A DNA stretch of 64,000 nucleotides from Carposina sasakii (taxonomy: Eukaryota > Arthropoda > Insecta > Lepidoptera > Carposinidae). A program made the translations under genes and the position numbers. A model generated the notes under the pieces. The model searched no databases. It was not told the origin of the DNA and saw nothing but the letters and a program-made list of their open reading frames with translations. The number at the start of each line of letters is the position of its first letter. The first letter of the stretch is position 1. The DNA lies in the NCBI GenBank assembly GCA_014607495.2, contig CP053159.1, forward strand, positions 2,859,501 to 2,923,500, given 5' to 3'. Below, piece by piece: positions 34,396 through 46,482 of this stretch.

Positions 34396-37300
34396 AAGAA
34401 GATTAACACAGCAGATTTACGATCGTTCTAAATATTGTATGATTCCCATTACCAGGCCTTATCACATCATATTATTACCCCAAAATCTATGTTCAAGTAA
34501 TTTATTTTTGATCGAATTCTCGCTTACATATTATAATATCGTCGAATTTTCTCAGATAAATTCATTTTAACGCATACAAATTGTTATTTTATTCATAAAG
34601 CACGCTCGCTAAATTCAGGTGCATTATGTTAATGATGTATTAACTCTCTGATGAACAGGGTCTGTCCAAAAGAAAATTACTTTACAAGAAAGGAAAATAA
34701 ACGAAAATTAATATATTCAGACTCATAAACTACGTCGTTGTTTTGAGTTTCTGACGAAATTAATTTTAGGTGCAGTGCAGTTATATAAAATTTTCCGGCA
34801 AACGACTGCTCACTATTCTTAGCTCAATCATATTATCTATGTGGGGTATTTGAGAAATTACTATATATTTGGAAAATATCTATCTCTCTGTCAAATTTTA
34901 TTTAGTTTTGGCATGATAGCGCGACGGACAGACAGACATAATGACTTCTGCATTTATAAAATAGGTAAGGATCTAGCTAACATCTAACTCACATAAAAAA
35001 TGGTTGTTAGTTGCTACCACATAAGAAATTGCCATCATCAAAAATGACTTACAAATCCAATTATCCATTAGAAATAGCCTCAATACTCCTTCGACTAATA
35101 AGGTTACATAAAGACCACATCCTTTTACGGCAGCTCTAAATTCTATAACCGACATAAAAACCTCCATTTGGAAAACTAATCTTATTCGACTAATTGGCGT
35201 TTAAATTAATAATGATTGAGACAAAAAATATATCTCGGAACAGCTTTTGAGGGCCCAATTAGACCATAAAGGCCTTATCATGAAGCCATTAACCGACAAC
35301 GCACACGTAGGGAGGTTTATGACTTTTACTACAGAAAATCGGTGCCAGCCATTTTAAACAATCTCCGATACACACCAATTAGCTCTATAAATACGGAGGC
35401 CCCTTACGTCTGGCCGCCTGTGTGGCCAGTAAGCTTTCGGGGTATATTTAGGTATTATTATAACTTTTAGAGGTGTCATTGATTTTGGGATCCGACAAGT
35501 GGTCAGCAACATATTGAAAATATATTGAATACTAAAATATTCAGACTATAAAATATTCATAGGGAATGAGACTATCCGCGTATAGGAGTCAAAGTAAATT
35601 CACGGGCTAAAAGACATCAACGGGTTGCACTAGTAGGTAGACGCGTGGTCACATATAATTGGCAATTCGAGTGAACCTACGAGTATTTACAAATGTTATA
35701 TTTAAAAATAATTATATTAGTTATATTTTGTAATTACTGAATATTAAACTTGAATCTTGTATTTGATTGCCGTAAGGCTTGACTCTGCTTGTGTAATAAT
35801 ATTATGATCTTCTAACGGTGTTATGATAAAACCGTGCCTAAAGTTAGCCACTGTATAAAGATGAAATTTGACAGTAAATTGTTATCTGTCAAAATTAGAC
35901 AGTGCGTATCTTAAACAGAATTATTGTCGTGACATATTTTGAGAAAATCTTAGTATAGACTCCATCTGAGGGTGCTCTGACACTAGGTACATATCCGCGT
36001 CTTTCGTCGCCCACCTTTATGAATAGAAGCAGTTAAAGTAATCAAACGTGAATGGGATTGCCGAATACAGCCATTTTATGGGAAACTTGGGCAGAACAAC
36101 GCCGGCTAATTGAACATAAAACATAATTGTGGACGATGGCGCACGGGAGCTTACGACTATTTATGTATTCCACTATAAAACTTAAAAGGATTTCTTAGAT
36201 TTAATAGTTATTACATATTCAGATTTGTGAATAAATCTTAAAATGGTTAAGTGAATGTCGGATGTAGAGTTCCGTATGTCCTATTAATTTCGAAGAATAA
36301 TGTGATATCTTTAGTGATAACTTTTTGTTATGTTTGCCAGTTTATAAAATAATATATTTATTGTGTTACATGGCAAGTATTTTTATTTAGGTCTTGACTT
36401 TATTTTTATTGTTATATATTTTTTTACCTACTTCTTAACACTTTGTTTTGACAGCCAATCTTATTTGTCATGCAAATTTAATTACTAGTAATAGTCAAGG
36501 GTGACTAGATAATAAATCCATGAAACTGTGCCGGTCCTAGTTGGACAAAATATACAAAATTTTAAACTATTGATTTAATTTTAAACGATTGATTGATTTT
36601 AGCCACTTAGATTTTGGTGGGACAGATTTCGGTGCGGAATTAATACATTTTACTTTGCTTCACCTGAGGGGCGGCTTTGTGGGGTGAAGTAGAGTATAGT
36701 TGATATTTGCAAATTGCTGGTTATTTTAACTGAAAGTCCTTATAATAGTAGGATAACAATAGGTAGCCCTTGGTTGTTAGAATGTATTTCTAATAAAGCA
36801 ACAGAACTCACTTAAAAATGTGTATGTACTTGCATTTAAAATAGGTACGGTAATAAAAGTAAAAGAATCTAATAATCGCTCGAGACATTTGCTTCAGGCA
36901 ACGCGTTACTGCTCTTAGCGATCGGAAACTGCCTTAATTTCGAGTCATTGATTTGTGAATGCAAATTACGAGGTACCACGAAGCATTTTGGAATCTATAA
37001 AAAGGCGATACAGTAGACTATGCAACGAATATTGGAGTGTAAAGAACAATATCCGGTCACATTATGGCTTGGGGCTATTATATATTAATGTTGCTGCCTC
37101 AAACGTTTGATCGGTTGAATTAGACAAAGGCCTATCGAGATTTTCTCATAGAATAAGACATCTCGTCTCGATTCTTGAGTTATGATACGATTTGGCGTTC
37201 AATACCACTTTTATTGTTATCAATCAAATGTTGAAAGCTTAAGTGAGTGTAATTTCGGATCTCGTAGATAATTTATTGGAGTAAGATGTTCGGAACTATG

Positions 37301-38393
37301 GGGTGCTGTGTAGAGCTAAATGGGTATCAATAATGAAGTGTGCTATTCGTTTATGTCAAAGTCATAAGATAATTTTAAGCATTATTTTTACAAAGAAAAG
37401 AGTATTATTTTGGATTGAAAATGCCGTCTGAAAAATGATCGTACATATTGACCTGAATACTTCTAGCTTTTTCAAATAGCTCTATGATTAAATTCTTTGT
37501 TGTAAAGCATATTAATTTTAGATCATGTACAAAGTAAGTACTGCCTGGTATATGAAAACTGAGGTCCCGCAGATACGATTTACGACCCACCCACACTCAC
37601 CAACCTCCAAAATAATTCGTAGTTTCAAACATTGAAAATGGATAATAATTATGCAAAAGCAAGATCCAAAACGTAGATTAAACAATGAGAAAGTGAACAT
37701 CTGGCAGTGAAGCATTCCAGATTAATTCTAATGCTGTACCGGCGCGTGCGTCGAAATCTTTTCATATCGGCTTTCATCTGCTTGTAATAACTATTCATTG
37801 TGGATCATAAAAAAATGGTATCTACGTAACGAATTGCTGGTTTACCGTAATGGCTAGGAGCTATGTTTGTGTTCATTAATGTTTTTATTTTGGACGCGTT
37901 AACGATGTGTATTCGACGGCTTGTACTGTTTCAAATAGAAATTGTTCGCACTCTATTTTCGTAAATTGCTTAGTTTTCTGATAAGTTTGTTTATTGTAAA
38001 CTAGCTGCGAATAAAATTGTTCAAATATTATATAAAACCATTAGATTGTTGTCATGCAAACGACATCTCTTAGTTACTTTTGCTGAGTTACTTCTACACT
38101 AAAATTGAACCATTGTAAGTGGTATTATATTTATACTTTAACGAAATCTTCTAAGACTGCAGCAGGCTTCCGGGAGCAACGCTACGGATTAAAAACTCCC
38201 TGCCTGTTCTCTTGTACTCCATAATCAGTGCGTGTCGGCTTGGCTAATGTTTATATTAAAGCCACTGTTTGCAAATAGAAGCCCATATTCTGACGCACAT
38301 TAATCATTTCCACGTCTTGAAAATCAAGACTATATTATTTACACCGCTGTTGTGCTGAACAAAGCTAGTATGTAAGGTATTACTAACAATTTG
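34396..38393. other. repeat-poor non-coding region
   Basis: No repeats of the families found elsewhere and no convincing open frame over 4 kb. A possible TATA (CTATAAATA, 35387-35395) is followed about 40 bases later by CCAGT, but no open frame follows it. 35940-36170 and 38150-38480 are less AT-rich than their surroundings. The scarcity of transposons is compatible with regulatory DNA; this is inference. Confidence 0.35.
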
Positions 38394-38444
38394 GCCCGCA
38401 GTACCGTTGCACCTATAGATCAGTTCAGGTGTCGGCCTGCGGGC
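38394..38444 (+). other. compact GC-rich hairpin, possible structured RNA or regulatory element
   Basis: Nested complementary arms: GCCCGCAG (38394-38401) with CTGCGGGC (38437-38444), CCG (38404-38406) with CGG (38433-38435), and CACCT (38410-38414) with AGGTG (38427-38431), closing a 12-base loop. This gives sixteen pairs in 51 bases with two small internal loops. The strand is arbitrary. It is not a known RNA family to my eye. Confidence 0.4.
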
Positions 38445-40180
38445 TTCCTTTGTGTCCTAAGCTATGAATGGCGAGCGTATGAGATTTTATCTGTGACAGT
38501 TCACACGTTTTGTCAAAATTTTATAATGTATTTTGTCTTAGATGCTCTATACATCTTGCGCTAATTGTTTACAGCATAAATTGTTGGATAGAGCAAATTG
38601 ACCAGTGGTCCGGGCAATTCAACTGCAGCTCAGAGTAGATAACGGCGCGCCACCAAGTTTTTATTTATTTATTTTATTTTATTTTATTCGGGATATTTAC
38701 AACGTTATAAATGGATAGATACAGAGATAACTTACAAAAGAATGGTCAATAAAAAATTTACACAAATCAATAAGTTCAGTCGACATATCGTTTTTAACAA
38801 GTTACTTTAATATTTAAAGTCTGGTAGGTACTCTATTAGATGAAATTATCATATCACTGGGGCACCCTTCATACCCACGTCCACGTACTCCCACGTCTTT
38901 TTGCGATGGTTTGTACCTTGCGTAGAAACAATTTAAACTATAGCAAATGCAAGATAATATGCCAACGCGAGAGATCGTCGCAGTTTTGAACGAAGAACTT
39001 GGACACACTTTTGATTATTTATTGTAGAGTTTTTTTAATGTTATTTATTTTTGTACGTAAGTACGTAAATGTAAGTTAAGCTGATACCTTGAACCATACT
39101 TACGAGTGGCAGGTGAGATGGTATGTACCACGCCCGTCCATATGGGGAAATAAATTTGAAATCGTTGGTAAAATATTGTTGAGTCTGTGGTTTATGATAG
39201 CACCTACTGACAGCGGATTTGTATAGACGCTGAAAGTGCTTGTAGCGCCCACATGTGGGCACTAGACCGCAGTTTCAATACATCTGCCTGGGTTGATTTA
39301 ATTAGACAATATTTTTTAATTTTGCATGTGTGTTGGGATGAATAAAATTTAGTATGCGGACCTTGTACATCCTATTGCAATATAAGATCTCCAGTTTCTA
39401 TGTCAGATGTTCATTGTATTCACAAATTGTGAATTACTATGCGGGTAGGTAAATTGTAGTTCAGTGGCACACTTTCAATTATTTAAATATATTATATAAA
39501 CTAATATATTGATTAATAATAGTCAGTCATGGGTTTAACATTGTAAAAACAAACCAGTACATCATACAGCATGCCAAAATACACCGACTATTTTATTTGA
39601 TTCTACATCCTATGTCCTGCCAATCTTTTATTTCTACCGGCACCAACTGCGTTTTCATGTGATGTTTGCTTACTATCAACATATTCTGCAACTTCGTTGT
39701 TAAGATATATAAATTGGGTAGACTATTTATTTCTTTTAACTATGATCTTGCTTGTTACGAAATAAATAATTAAGTTGATTTGACTTAATTAATATGTGTA
39801 CTAAGCCTTGAGTATGCACTTCTATTAATAACGATTTTGGGTTCATTAATATTTTAGTGTACGGTACACTGTTGTTCTTAGTTTTTGGAGGATTGATTAA
39901 TTATTCTTTACAAACATCTAATTATATTAACATTTAGGTTAGCAGCTTAAGCTGATGTACTGTCATTTTCTCGAAATGTCCTTTCATGAAAGCTCCTTTT
40001 TTATAATGTTCATTTCTGCTAGGAAGAAAGATAGAATTCTCTTGTACCTATATTTAAAAATTACGGTTATGATAAATATGATTTATTAAACAACTATCTT
40101 TGCTTTTAATCATGCCTGTCCAATATTAGCAAGTGAGCCTCTTTGATGCAAGGTAAAAATTTAAGGTTAAAGTTTTTTTT
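38445..40180. other. non-coding region with LINE-like tail and short palindrome
   Basis: 38657-38690 is a (TTTTA)n-type tract followed by TTCGGGATATTTACAACG, resembling the 3' end of an inverted LINE. 39249-39262 is a perfect GCCCACATGTGGGC palindrome. No gene recognised. Confidence 0.35.
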
Positions 40181-41218
40181 ACCTGAAGGGCTTTTTCATT
40201 TTCACCGGGCCACGTGGCGTGCGCTGAAGGCGTACAACCGAATGGTTTCAACTTACGCGACCAGTGCACTCCAGATATGGCTGGGGCTTTATCGCTGGGG
40301 TCTATTAGTAGGATGGCTGGTAGGGTCGATGCCCAGCAGTATCCTACTTTTTACTCTACCTACTAAGAGTTCCTGGAAAACCTACCGTTAAAGAACCCTC
40401 GAACAACTGCGGTGGGGCTGTGTTGGCTAAAACGAGTCAGATCAGGGCTGCCTACTCACTCGTACTTTGGTCAGTCACGTGGTGTGTGCTGCATTTATGA
40501 GCATGGTCGGCAGTGTCCTCTCCGATGGGGACGCCGCATATTGGTTGCGTTTGACGCGGGGACTGATGCTAAATTGGCCAGATACCCTGTAATGGCGTCG
40601 TCGTCGTCCGCGAGTACATCTTGGGGACGTCGTCTTTGCCCCATCGAGTGGTAATGACGGGGTGGTAAGTGATGGCTTTCACAATCAATGGGTTGGAGTG
40701 ATGGGACAGACGGTCAAAGAAGCGACGTGGATCGTCTTTCATATATTTACGGAGGGTCGGTACCTCGAGATCTCGATGGAGATCCAAGTTCCGGACGTAC
40801 CACGGGGAGCCCGTGGCCCGCCTCAGATATTGGTTCTGGATCACCTGCATTCGGTAGAGAGTGGATCGTGGGATGTGGGCGAAGACTACGCTCGAGTACA
40901 TGAGTACCGGGCGTATGATCGTGTTGTAGAGCGTAATCTTGTGCCGAAGCCCAAGTTTGCTCTTTTAGATGTCATGGAGAAGAGGCAGCTTGCGAAAAAG
41001 CGCGCTCGGTTAGACACTATCTTGATGTGAGCTTTGAACATAAGTTTACGATTAAGGGTCACACCAAGGTATTTGTATGTCTCTACCCAAGGGATAGAGC
41101 GATCAAATAGCTTAATGTCTGAGACCGACTGGCGCCGGCTCGGGGTGTCGGGTCGGGGCGAGTCCGACCGAAGAGCATTGCTGCTCTCAGTATTTAAAGA
41201 ACATCTCGTGTCGTCCAC
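40181..41218 (-). pseudogene. jockey-like LINE reverse transcriptase, C-terminal fragment, frameshifted
   Basis: Two overlapping minus-strand frames make one decayed protein. 41218-40886 gives IPWVETYKYLGVTLNRKLMF and KAHIKIVSNRARFFASCLFS, the end of the RT and thumb region. 40901-40569 gives MYSSVVFAHIPRSTL, VIQNQYLRRATGSPWYVRN and LDLHRDLEVPTLRKYMKD, the conserved C-terminal region of jockey-clade ORF2. A frameshift lies in their overlap near 40890. 40181-40568 is probably the rest of the C-terminus and 3' UTR. The catalytic YxDD is absent, so it is 5'-truncated. Confidence 0.8.
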
Positions 41219-41249
41219 ACCACACGAGAACTATAATAATAATATTCAC

Positions 41250-41470
41250 ATACTTCACAACACAATAACTTAGTCCCACATCCATAAGGTCTCGGTGTCC
41301 TGGGTACTAAGCAACGGTATATATATACATAGATAAGTATAGAAACATCCATGACTCGGAAACAAACATCAATATTCATCATATCAATGTTTGCTCCTAC
41401 CGGGATTCGAACCCAGGACCTATACCGCTGCAGGCAGGACCACTACCTACTACACCAATCGGCCGTCATA
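41250..41470 (-). mobile_element. tRNA-derived SINE (family S2)
   Basis: On the minus strand: GACGGCCGAT, box A TGGTGTAGTAGG (41446-41457) and box B GGTTCGAATCC (41402-41412), correctly spaced for RNA polymerase III. A body with TGTTTCCGAGTCATGGATG and GTTGCTTAGTACCCAGG follows. The acceptor arms do not pair, so it is not a functional tRNA. A second copy is at 56795-56992. It abuts the LINE fragment to its left. Confidence 0.75.
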
Positions 41471-43099
41471 ATATCTCCAATAACCTGTAACATTGGTAGG
41501 TACCGGTCATGACATTCTCGGCACTTTCTAGGTAAATTAATACTCGATCTAGATTTTCTGTTTCGCTATTTTTATTAAAAACATACCAATTCTCACGGTA
41601 ATCACCGGAAACCAGTTGCAGAACTAGAACATAAAAAAGCCTGATATTATATCTATTGCTATTATACCGAAACTGTTTACGCCGCACTAATTAATAATTA
41701 ACACTAAATCTCGTGATCGAAATAGGCGAAAAGGTGGCGTATATATTAATAAAATAATTATTATCTACTGATTGGAGAGGAGCTATATCATTCGGTAGGC
41801 GTGGTCAGTTCACACGAAGATACGAATTACGGCAATAGCAACCTCCTTTTTCTGTATTCGATTATGAATCGAGAAATTTATGATTCGATCTTTTCTCTTG
41901 TTTGAGCTTCATAGATCGTATTGAAGCGACAGCTGAAATTGATTAGGAACAAAGTAATCAATGTATATGAACCAGCTGTTACAACTCGATTTATATGCGT
42001 GATAGTTGTACATAGAAGTGTTGGTAGTTATTTCGATTTTCGTTATTTGCTAACATAAACAATTTCCTGTAGCGGCCAGAGTAGCAAGAACAATATCGAT
42101 TTGGAAAATATATTGATTTTATTTAAGGATAGGTTGTTAAAAAATCTCAGGTTTGCTACTACAAGTTAATTATTTTTTATATTAATCGGATATTAAGCGT
42201 AGATTACTTTCAAAGCTATTTATGATAAATCTTCAAAAAACTCCTACTTTTATATTTAAATAACATTTAACGCATGAGTTTGACGCACCTATCGCTTTTC
42301 ATAAATGACAATTTGATAGGTAGTTTACTGATAAACCACCTTTCATATATTTCCATTAACCGCATAAAATATCTAATATTTACACATATATCGTCAAAGC
42401 CATATTCTCAATAAATCTGGCACGAATCCTTGATTTACAAAGAAGTAAAGCAATCTATCTTCGTCTATCCACACAATACATCTAATTGACTCACTGTCCG
42501 CTACCATTCTGCCGTCGCCACCTCAAAGGGTTGTAATAAAAACACCACAAAAGGTGTTATAGGCAGAAATTACACGATTGTTATAGGACTGTACCAGTGC
42601 AAGTTTCTCAACCTGTCTGTATGAGGAACATGTGCGCGACACATGGCCGAAGCATACGGACTATTGATACTTATTGGATATTTTTATTTTATACCTTTTA
42701 TGATAAAATCGTAGGAAATGGAAGCGTTTTTTGCTCCAATTAATTTAGTATTGACGGGTGGATCATGAATGGACGGAGTTAGTTGTTCGACGTTCTAGTT
42801 AGCCATCTGGTAAAGTGCTTTCGTTACTACGCGATTGAGACCATGTAATTTTTACCTTTAGCCCTCTTTTTCTTCCCGAGTCAAAAGTAGGTTATCTATA
42901 ATTACATAGGTATAACATCACGCCAAGTATTCCCAATGAAATTAGGCAGAAGTGTGTAAACTATAGGTACACACTTTTCGCTAGTTACTAATCTTACATG
43001 GGATGTTACTGGCAGCAGTGCATACCGCCACTTTTGAGATACAAATGCTTATTTTATATTGATAATGAATAATAGGGAAAAATTGTCTGCTAAATATTA
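41471..43099. other. non-coding AT-rich spacer
   Basis: No gene or repeat recognised. Confidence 0.35.
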
Positions 43100-43495
43100 T
43101 ATACAGGGTGAAAGTGACAGCCAGGCAAATATTGACATTGGCTTATGTATAGCTATCGGGATGAAAAATAACGTTGCCAATATGTAATTTAGAAAAGAGA
43201 TGGTAAAATTCGTCATCCGAGTAATTGACCCGGTGGCTCAGTGGTGAGAGCGCTGACACGCGGAATGCAGAGGTCGTGGGTTCGATTCCCACCCGGGTGA
43301 GGAATTTTTTCCATTTCTTTATTAATAATTTTAAAATATTGACATGCCGATGTCAGACTTTCTGAAGCGAAAACTACTGAAAATTTTCGCAGTGATATTG
43401 CAAAAACAAGTTAAAAACGCATTCTTGCGAGTAATAACACTGTCGTATGATTCAAAACAATGGTACTCCTTCAGTATTTGCCTGGCTGTCACACA
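43100..43495. mobile_element. element with 18-bp subterminal inverted repeats, carrying a SINE
   Basis: TATACAGGGTGAAA is followed by GTGACAGCCAGGCAAATA (43114-43131); its exact complement is at 43475-43492. The right terminus lacks the CACCCTGTA end, so the outer boundary there is uncertain. A tRNA-derived SINE lies inside. No coding capacity. Confidence 0.45.
43227..43340 (+). mobile_element. tRNA-derived SINE (family S1, full head)
   Basis: The head folds like a tRNA: acceptor GACCCGG/CCGGGTG (6 of 7 pairs), D arm GCTC-AGTGGTGA-GAGC, T arm GTGGG-TTCGATT-CCCAC. Box A is TGGCTCAGTGGT and box B GGTTCGATTCC (43279-43289). The anticodon stem does not pair properly. The tail GAGGAATTTTTTCCATTTC is shared with 21716-21803, which shows the unit is a mobile SINE and not a tRNA gene. 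Confidence 0.75.
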
Positions 43496-44019
43496 CACCA
43501 TGTGTAGGCTCTTAGCGCTAGAGCCTCGTTTGCTATAAATCAGGATGCACAACGTTCAGGTGGTGGGTATTGTCTTTGGGTCAAGCCCACTAATATAAGC
43601 CATATAATTTATTCAGTTCTGTTAGCCATAATTAATAAAACTTGCATCTTCCCTACCTATTTTGACTTATATACCACTAACGCACATTATAAAATACCAT
43701 ATTTTCGTAATCTTCTGGGTGCATTTTTTACTCGTCCCACCTTACCGGCAACGAGGTGTTTTTGCCTGACAGTCGTCACGCCGTCGCGTGCTCGGAATCA
43801 CAGCGGTCGGATGCACCTTGCCGTGTTGACGTAAAAACGGTTAGCGATCGTCCACGGGTTCTGTAGGTTTTTGATAATTCAATTTTAAGGATTAATTAAA
43901 TACTTCTTTCTTGAAGAGAAGTCAATTTGTTCACAGAAAGAAAAATAAATGTTTTGGTTATAAGCTTAAGATTATTTGGACATTGTCATCAATGACTTTT
44001 TTATGCAAACTTGTATCAT
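43496..44019. other. non-coding spacer with CpG-rich patch
   Basis: 43730-43865 is CpG-rich, and a minus-strand donor-like GCCG|GTAAGG occurs at about 43750, but no acceptable exon could be built. Confidence 0.3.
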
Positions 44020-44270
44020 ATGGTGTCTGTTGGCAGAGCAGAATAGCATTACCTAAAATAGAATCATATAATAATAACACGGGTATTGTAAGAGGTAATT
44101 AAAGTTTTCCGGTATGTGGCGCCTCCCGGGTTGACATCATAGTCCAAAAATCACACTGCGATCTCCAACCCGCCCGCCCAACATGTCGTCACTATGGACA
44201 AAATCCCCCCGTGACGTAACCTGGGGGAAACCTACGTCCAGCACTGGACTGCAATAGGCTTATGTGATCA
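44020..44270 (+). mobile_element. SINE-like repeat family D, degraded copy 3
   Basis: GGCGCCTCCCGGGTTGACAT, CATAGTCCAAAAATCACACTG and CGTCCAGCACTGGACTGCAA. The 5' half is diverged. Confidence 0.6.
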
Positions 44271-44734
44271 ATATGTCAGTTTTATGCAAACTCTAATAAA
44301 ACCAAGTATATTACAAAAATTCCTCAATTATCATTACCTCATTTCTTGCTATTCCATTGCAAATTTTTGAGGTCCATGAAATATATAGAGGTTTTCCACT
44401 AGATTCTTGAATGGAACCCTAATAACGACAGTCTAGTCAAGGGTGACGAACGAAAATGTCTTGGTCCTGGCACGAGCTAGAGAGTAATGATGACCAAAAA
44501 AATATTATTACGCCACGTTTGTGACCAAGAGATCGTGGTCACAGCTTAATTTGATTTCTGTGGAATTCACAGTGGCTTCAAAGATCATGTTTTAATGTTC
44601 TAAGGGCCTGCTGAAGTTAAGATTACCTACTATGTATGCGAAATTTGGTGAAAATGAATTATGCCAGAATTAATTTAAATAGCAAATGGTTCAATATACA
44701 TATCAGTAAGTAAAGCTGTGTTATAGCTATTTCT
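44271..44734. other. non-coding spacer
   Basis: Nothing recognised. Confidence 0.35.
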
Positions 44735-44935
44735 TTACGTACATACATACATCCACGGCAGTGTTCCCGAAATGGGTTAGCCAGGACTGGAGGATCATAA
44801 AGGAGCTGGGTTTTGCATCAGAGACAAGTTGCTAGCTTATCGCCCGAGGGAATATCCGAGTTCCTTAGTCGACTCTTATGACATACACGGAAAGAGATGT
44901 AGCTGCAGCTGATGTATACTAGTAAAACTCCTTAA
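44735..44935 (-). mobile_element. SINE family A copy, inverted
   Basis: The complement shows the family order: GATGTAGCTGCAGCTGATG at the head side, TTCCTTAGTCGACTCTTATG, TTGCTAGCTTATCGCC, and at the far end ACATACATACATCC. Confidence 0.65.
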
Positions 44936-45659
44936 CTCTCGGGGAGCATGGCAAGAATGCTCCACAAAACGATCGTGTTTTCTATCAATAGGAAGCTTTT
45001 GTTTAGCGCGTTGACGCTACGAAGTTAACCACTATTGGTGATAGCTTTGCAAATCTCGATGTTGCTTGGTACACTGACTAAGCCTCCTAAGCCAAGTGGC
45101 TCAGAATCCACTTAATTAATAGCTTATTAATATAATAAAAATTATGTAACAAGCAATATAGTCCATATTCAGTTCAATATCTTATTATAACCATATCTGA
45201 CCAAAGCACATCGGTACATCAAACAAGCACCTTACGCTAATTCGTTCACTACTTTTGAGAAACGTCATGATAATTCTGAGGCATTAACAACTGGTCCACA
45301 TTCGTATGTGGACAAAAAACGCGAAGGCGTGCAGTTAAGTAGATAAAACAACAGCAGCCGTCAAATTTCCTTCAGACATTAATCACACTAGTATGTTCGG
45401 TAAGCCGCTAGGGGCACCATGGGCTTGCAATTCGATGGGATAAAGTTTAACCGCTTGATTAAAGCTCAGTGTGCAATTGTAGCGCTGCAGAAGCGAATGT
45501 GTAGCTATCAAAACTTCTTACTTAAATTCCGAAATGTAATTTTAAATCATGCAGTCATTTTTAAGCTAATTTAAATTAAACAGAAAATACTTATTTGTAA
45601 AAGCTATCTGGATTATTTAAACAATTCACCGATCATAAAGTACTCTAATTACTTAAAGC
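44936..45659. other. non-coding spacer
   Basis: Nothing recognised. Confidence 0.35.
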
Positions 45660-45790
45660 CATGGAGTCTCTATTCGCGTGCCGGCGCGGTCGCGTACTTT
45701 CTACCGCTAACGGTCGGCGCGTGCGCCGGGCACCTGTCTCTCCCGCAGTCGTTGTGTGCTTCATTACGTCTGTGAAATGCTATTGAGGCC
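45660..45790. other. CpG-rich island in AT-rich DNA
   Basis: About 110 bases rich in GCGCG and CCGGCG. A 41-codon plus-strand frame (45661-45786, starting MESLFACRRG) is open but has no known motif. A promoter or a non-coding first exon is possible; no TATA box is present. Function unknown. Confidence 0.25.
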
Positions 45791-46291
45791 CTAGTTGCTT
45801 CTGTCGTAGTATGCATAAACCTTTTCATATAACATTCATAAGCTTAGGGCGATCGATATTCGTGTTAGAAGTTAATAAAACGAACTTGCATAACCTCCTG
45901 CTCTATTTACGTATTCCGTACTTTTACTGGTTTTGCAGTAATATTCTGGTGTTTCATATATTCGCGTGCTTATGAACTTTATGAATATTACTCGGGATAT
46001 TTATAACCTTGCAACCACTCCTTCATTTCTGAAATGCTATAAGAGATTAAGAACATCTATGAACACCAATAAGGACACTTATGGCTTTACCATAAAATCG
46101 AAACCTTAAAGTAAGACATTACTAAAAGTAACATTTTATCAATTTAAAATTGGTTGATATATTTTATATGGACATACTAAAACTTAGCTTTACATTGTAA
46201 ACAAGCCAGAAAGGTTCATACAGTAGTTACTCGTATAGATATAGGAACTTTTTCTCTAGAATGGCGTTGGTCTGTCCATATTCTTGTGTAT
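45791..46291. other. non-coding spacer
   Basis: Nothing recognised. Confidence 0.35.
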
Positions 46292-46440
46292 CTAGCTGGT
46301 GCCCACAAATTCGTCAGCATGGACTACAGAAGGTAGCCTATATCTCAAATCAAATCTAAATAAATTTATTCACAACATACAAACAATTTAGTTAATTCCA
46401 ACTATATTTAAATTAAAACAGTAAAAAATATATTATGAAA
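46292..46440 (-). mobile_element. degraded Helitron 3' end followed by LINE-tail-like sequence
   Basis: CTAGCTGGTGCCCACAAATT (46292) is a mutated CTAGCTGTTGCCCGCGACTT end. 46347-46375 (ATCAAATCTAAATAAATTTA) resembles the inverted CR1-like tail at 10738-10762. Confidence 0.4.
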
Positions 46441-46482
46441 ACATATGTTGTGAAATGGCATCAGCATGAGGTTAGATTATAA

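Noticed and set aside
43227..43302. Functional tRNA gene
   Set aside because: Acceptor, D and T arms fold, but the anticodon stem does not, and the same sequence plus a shared 3' tail recurs at 21716-21803 with target-site duplication: it is a SINE.
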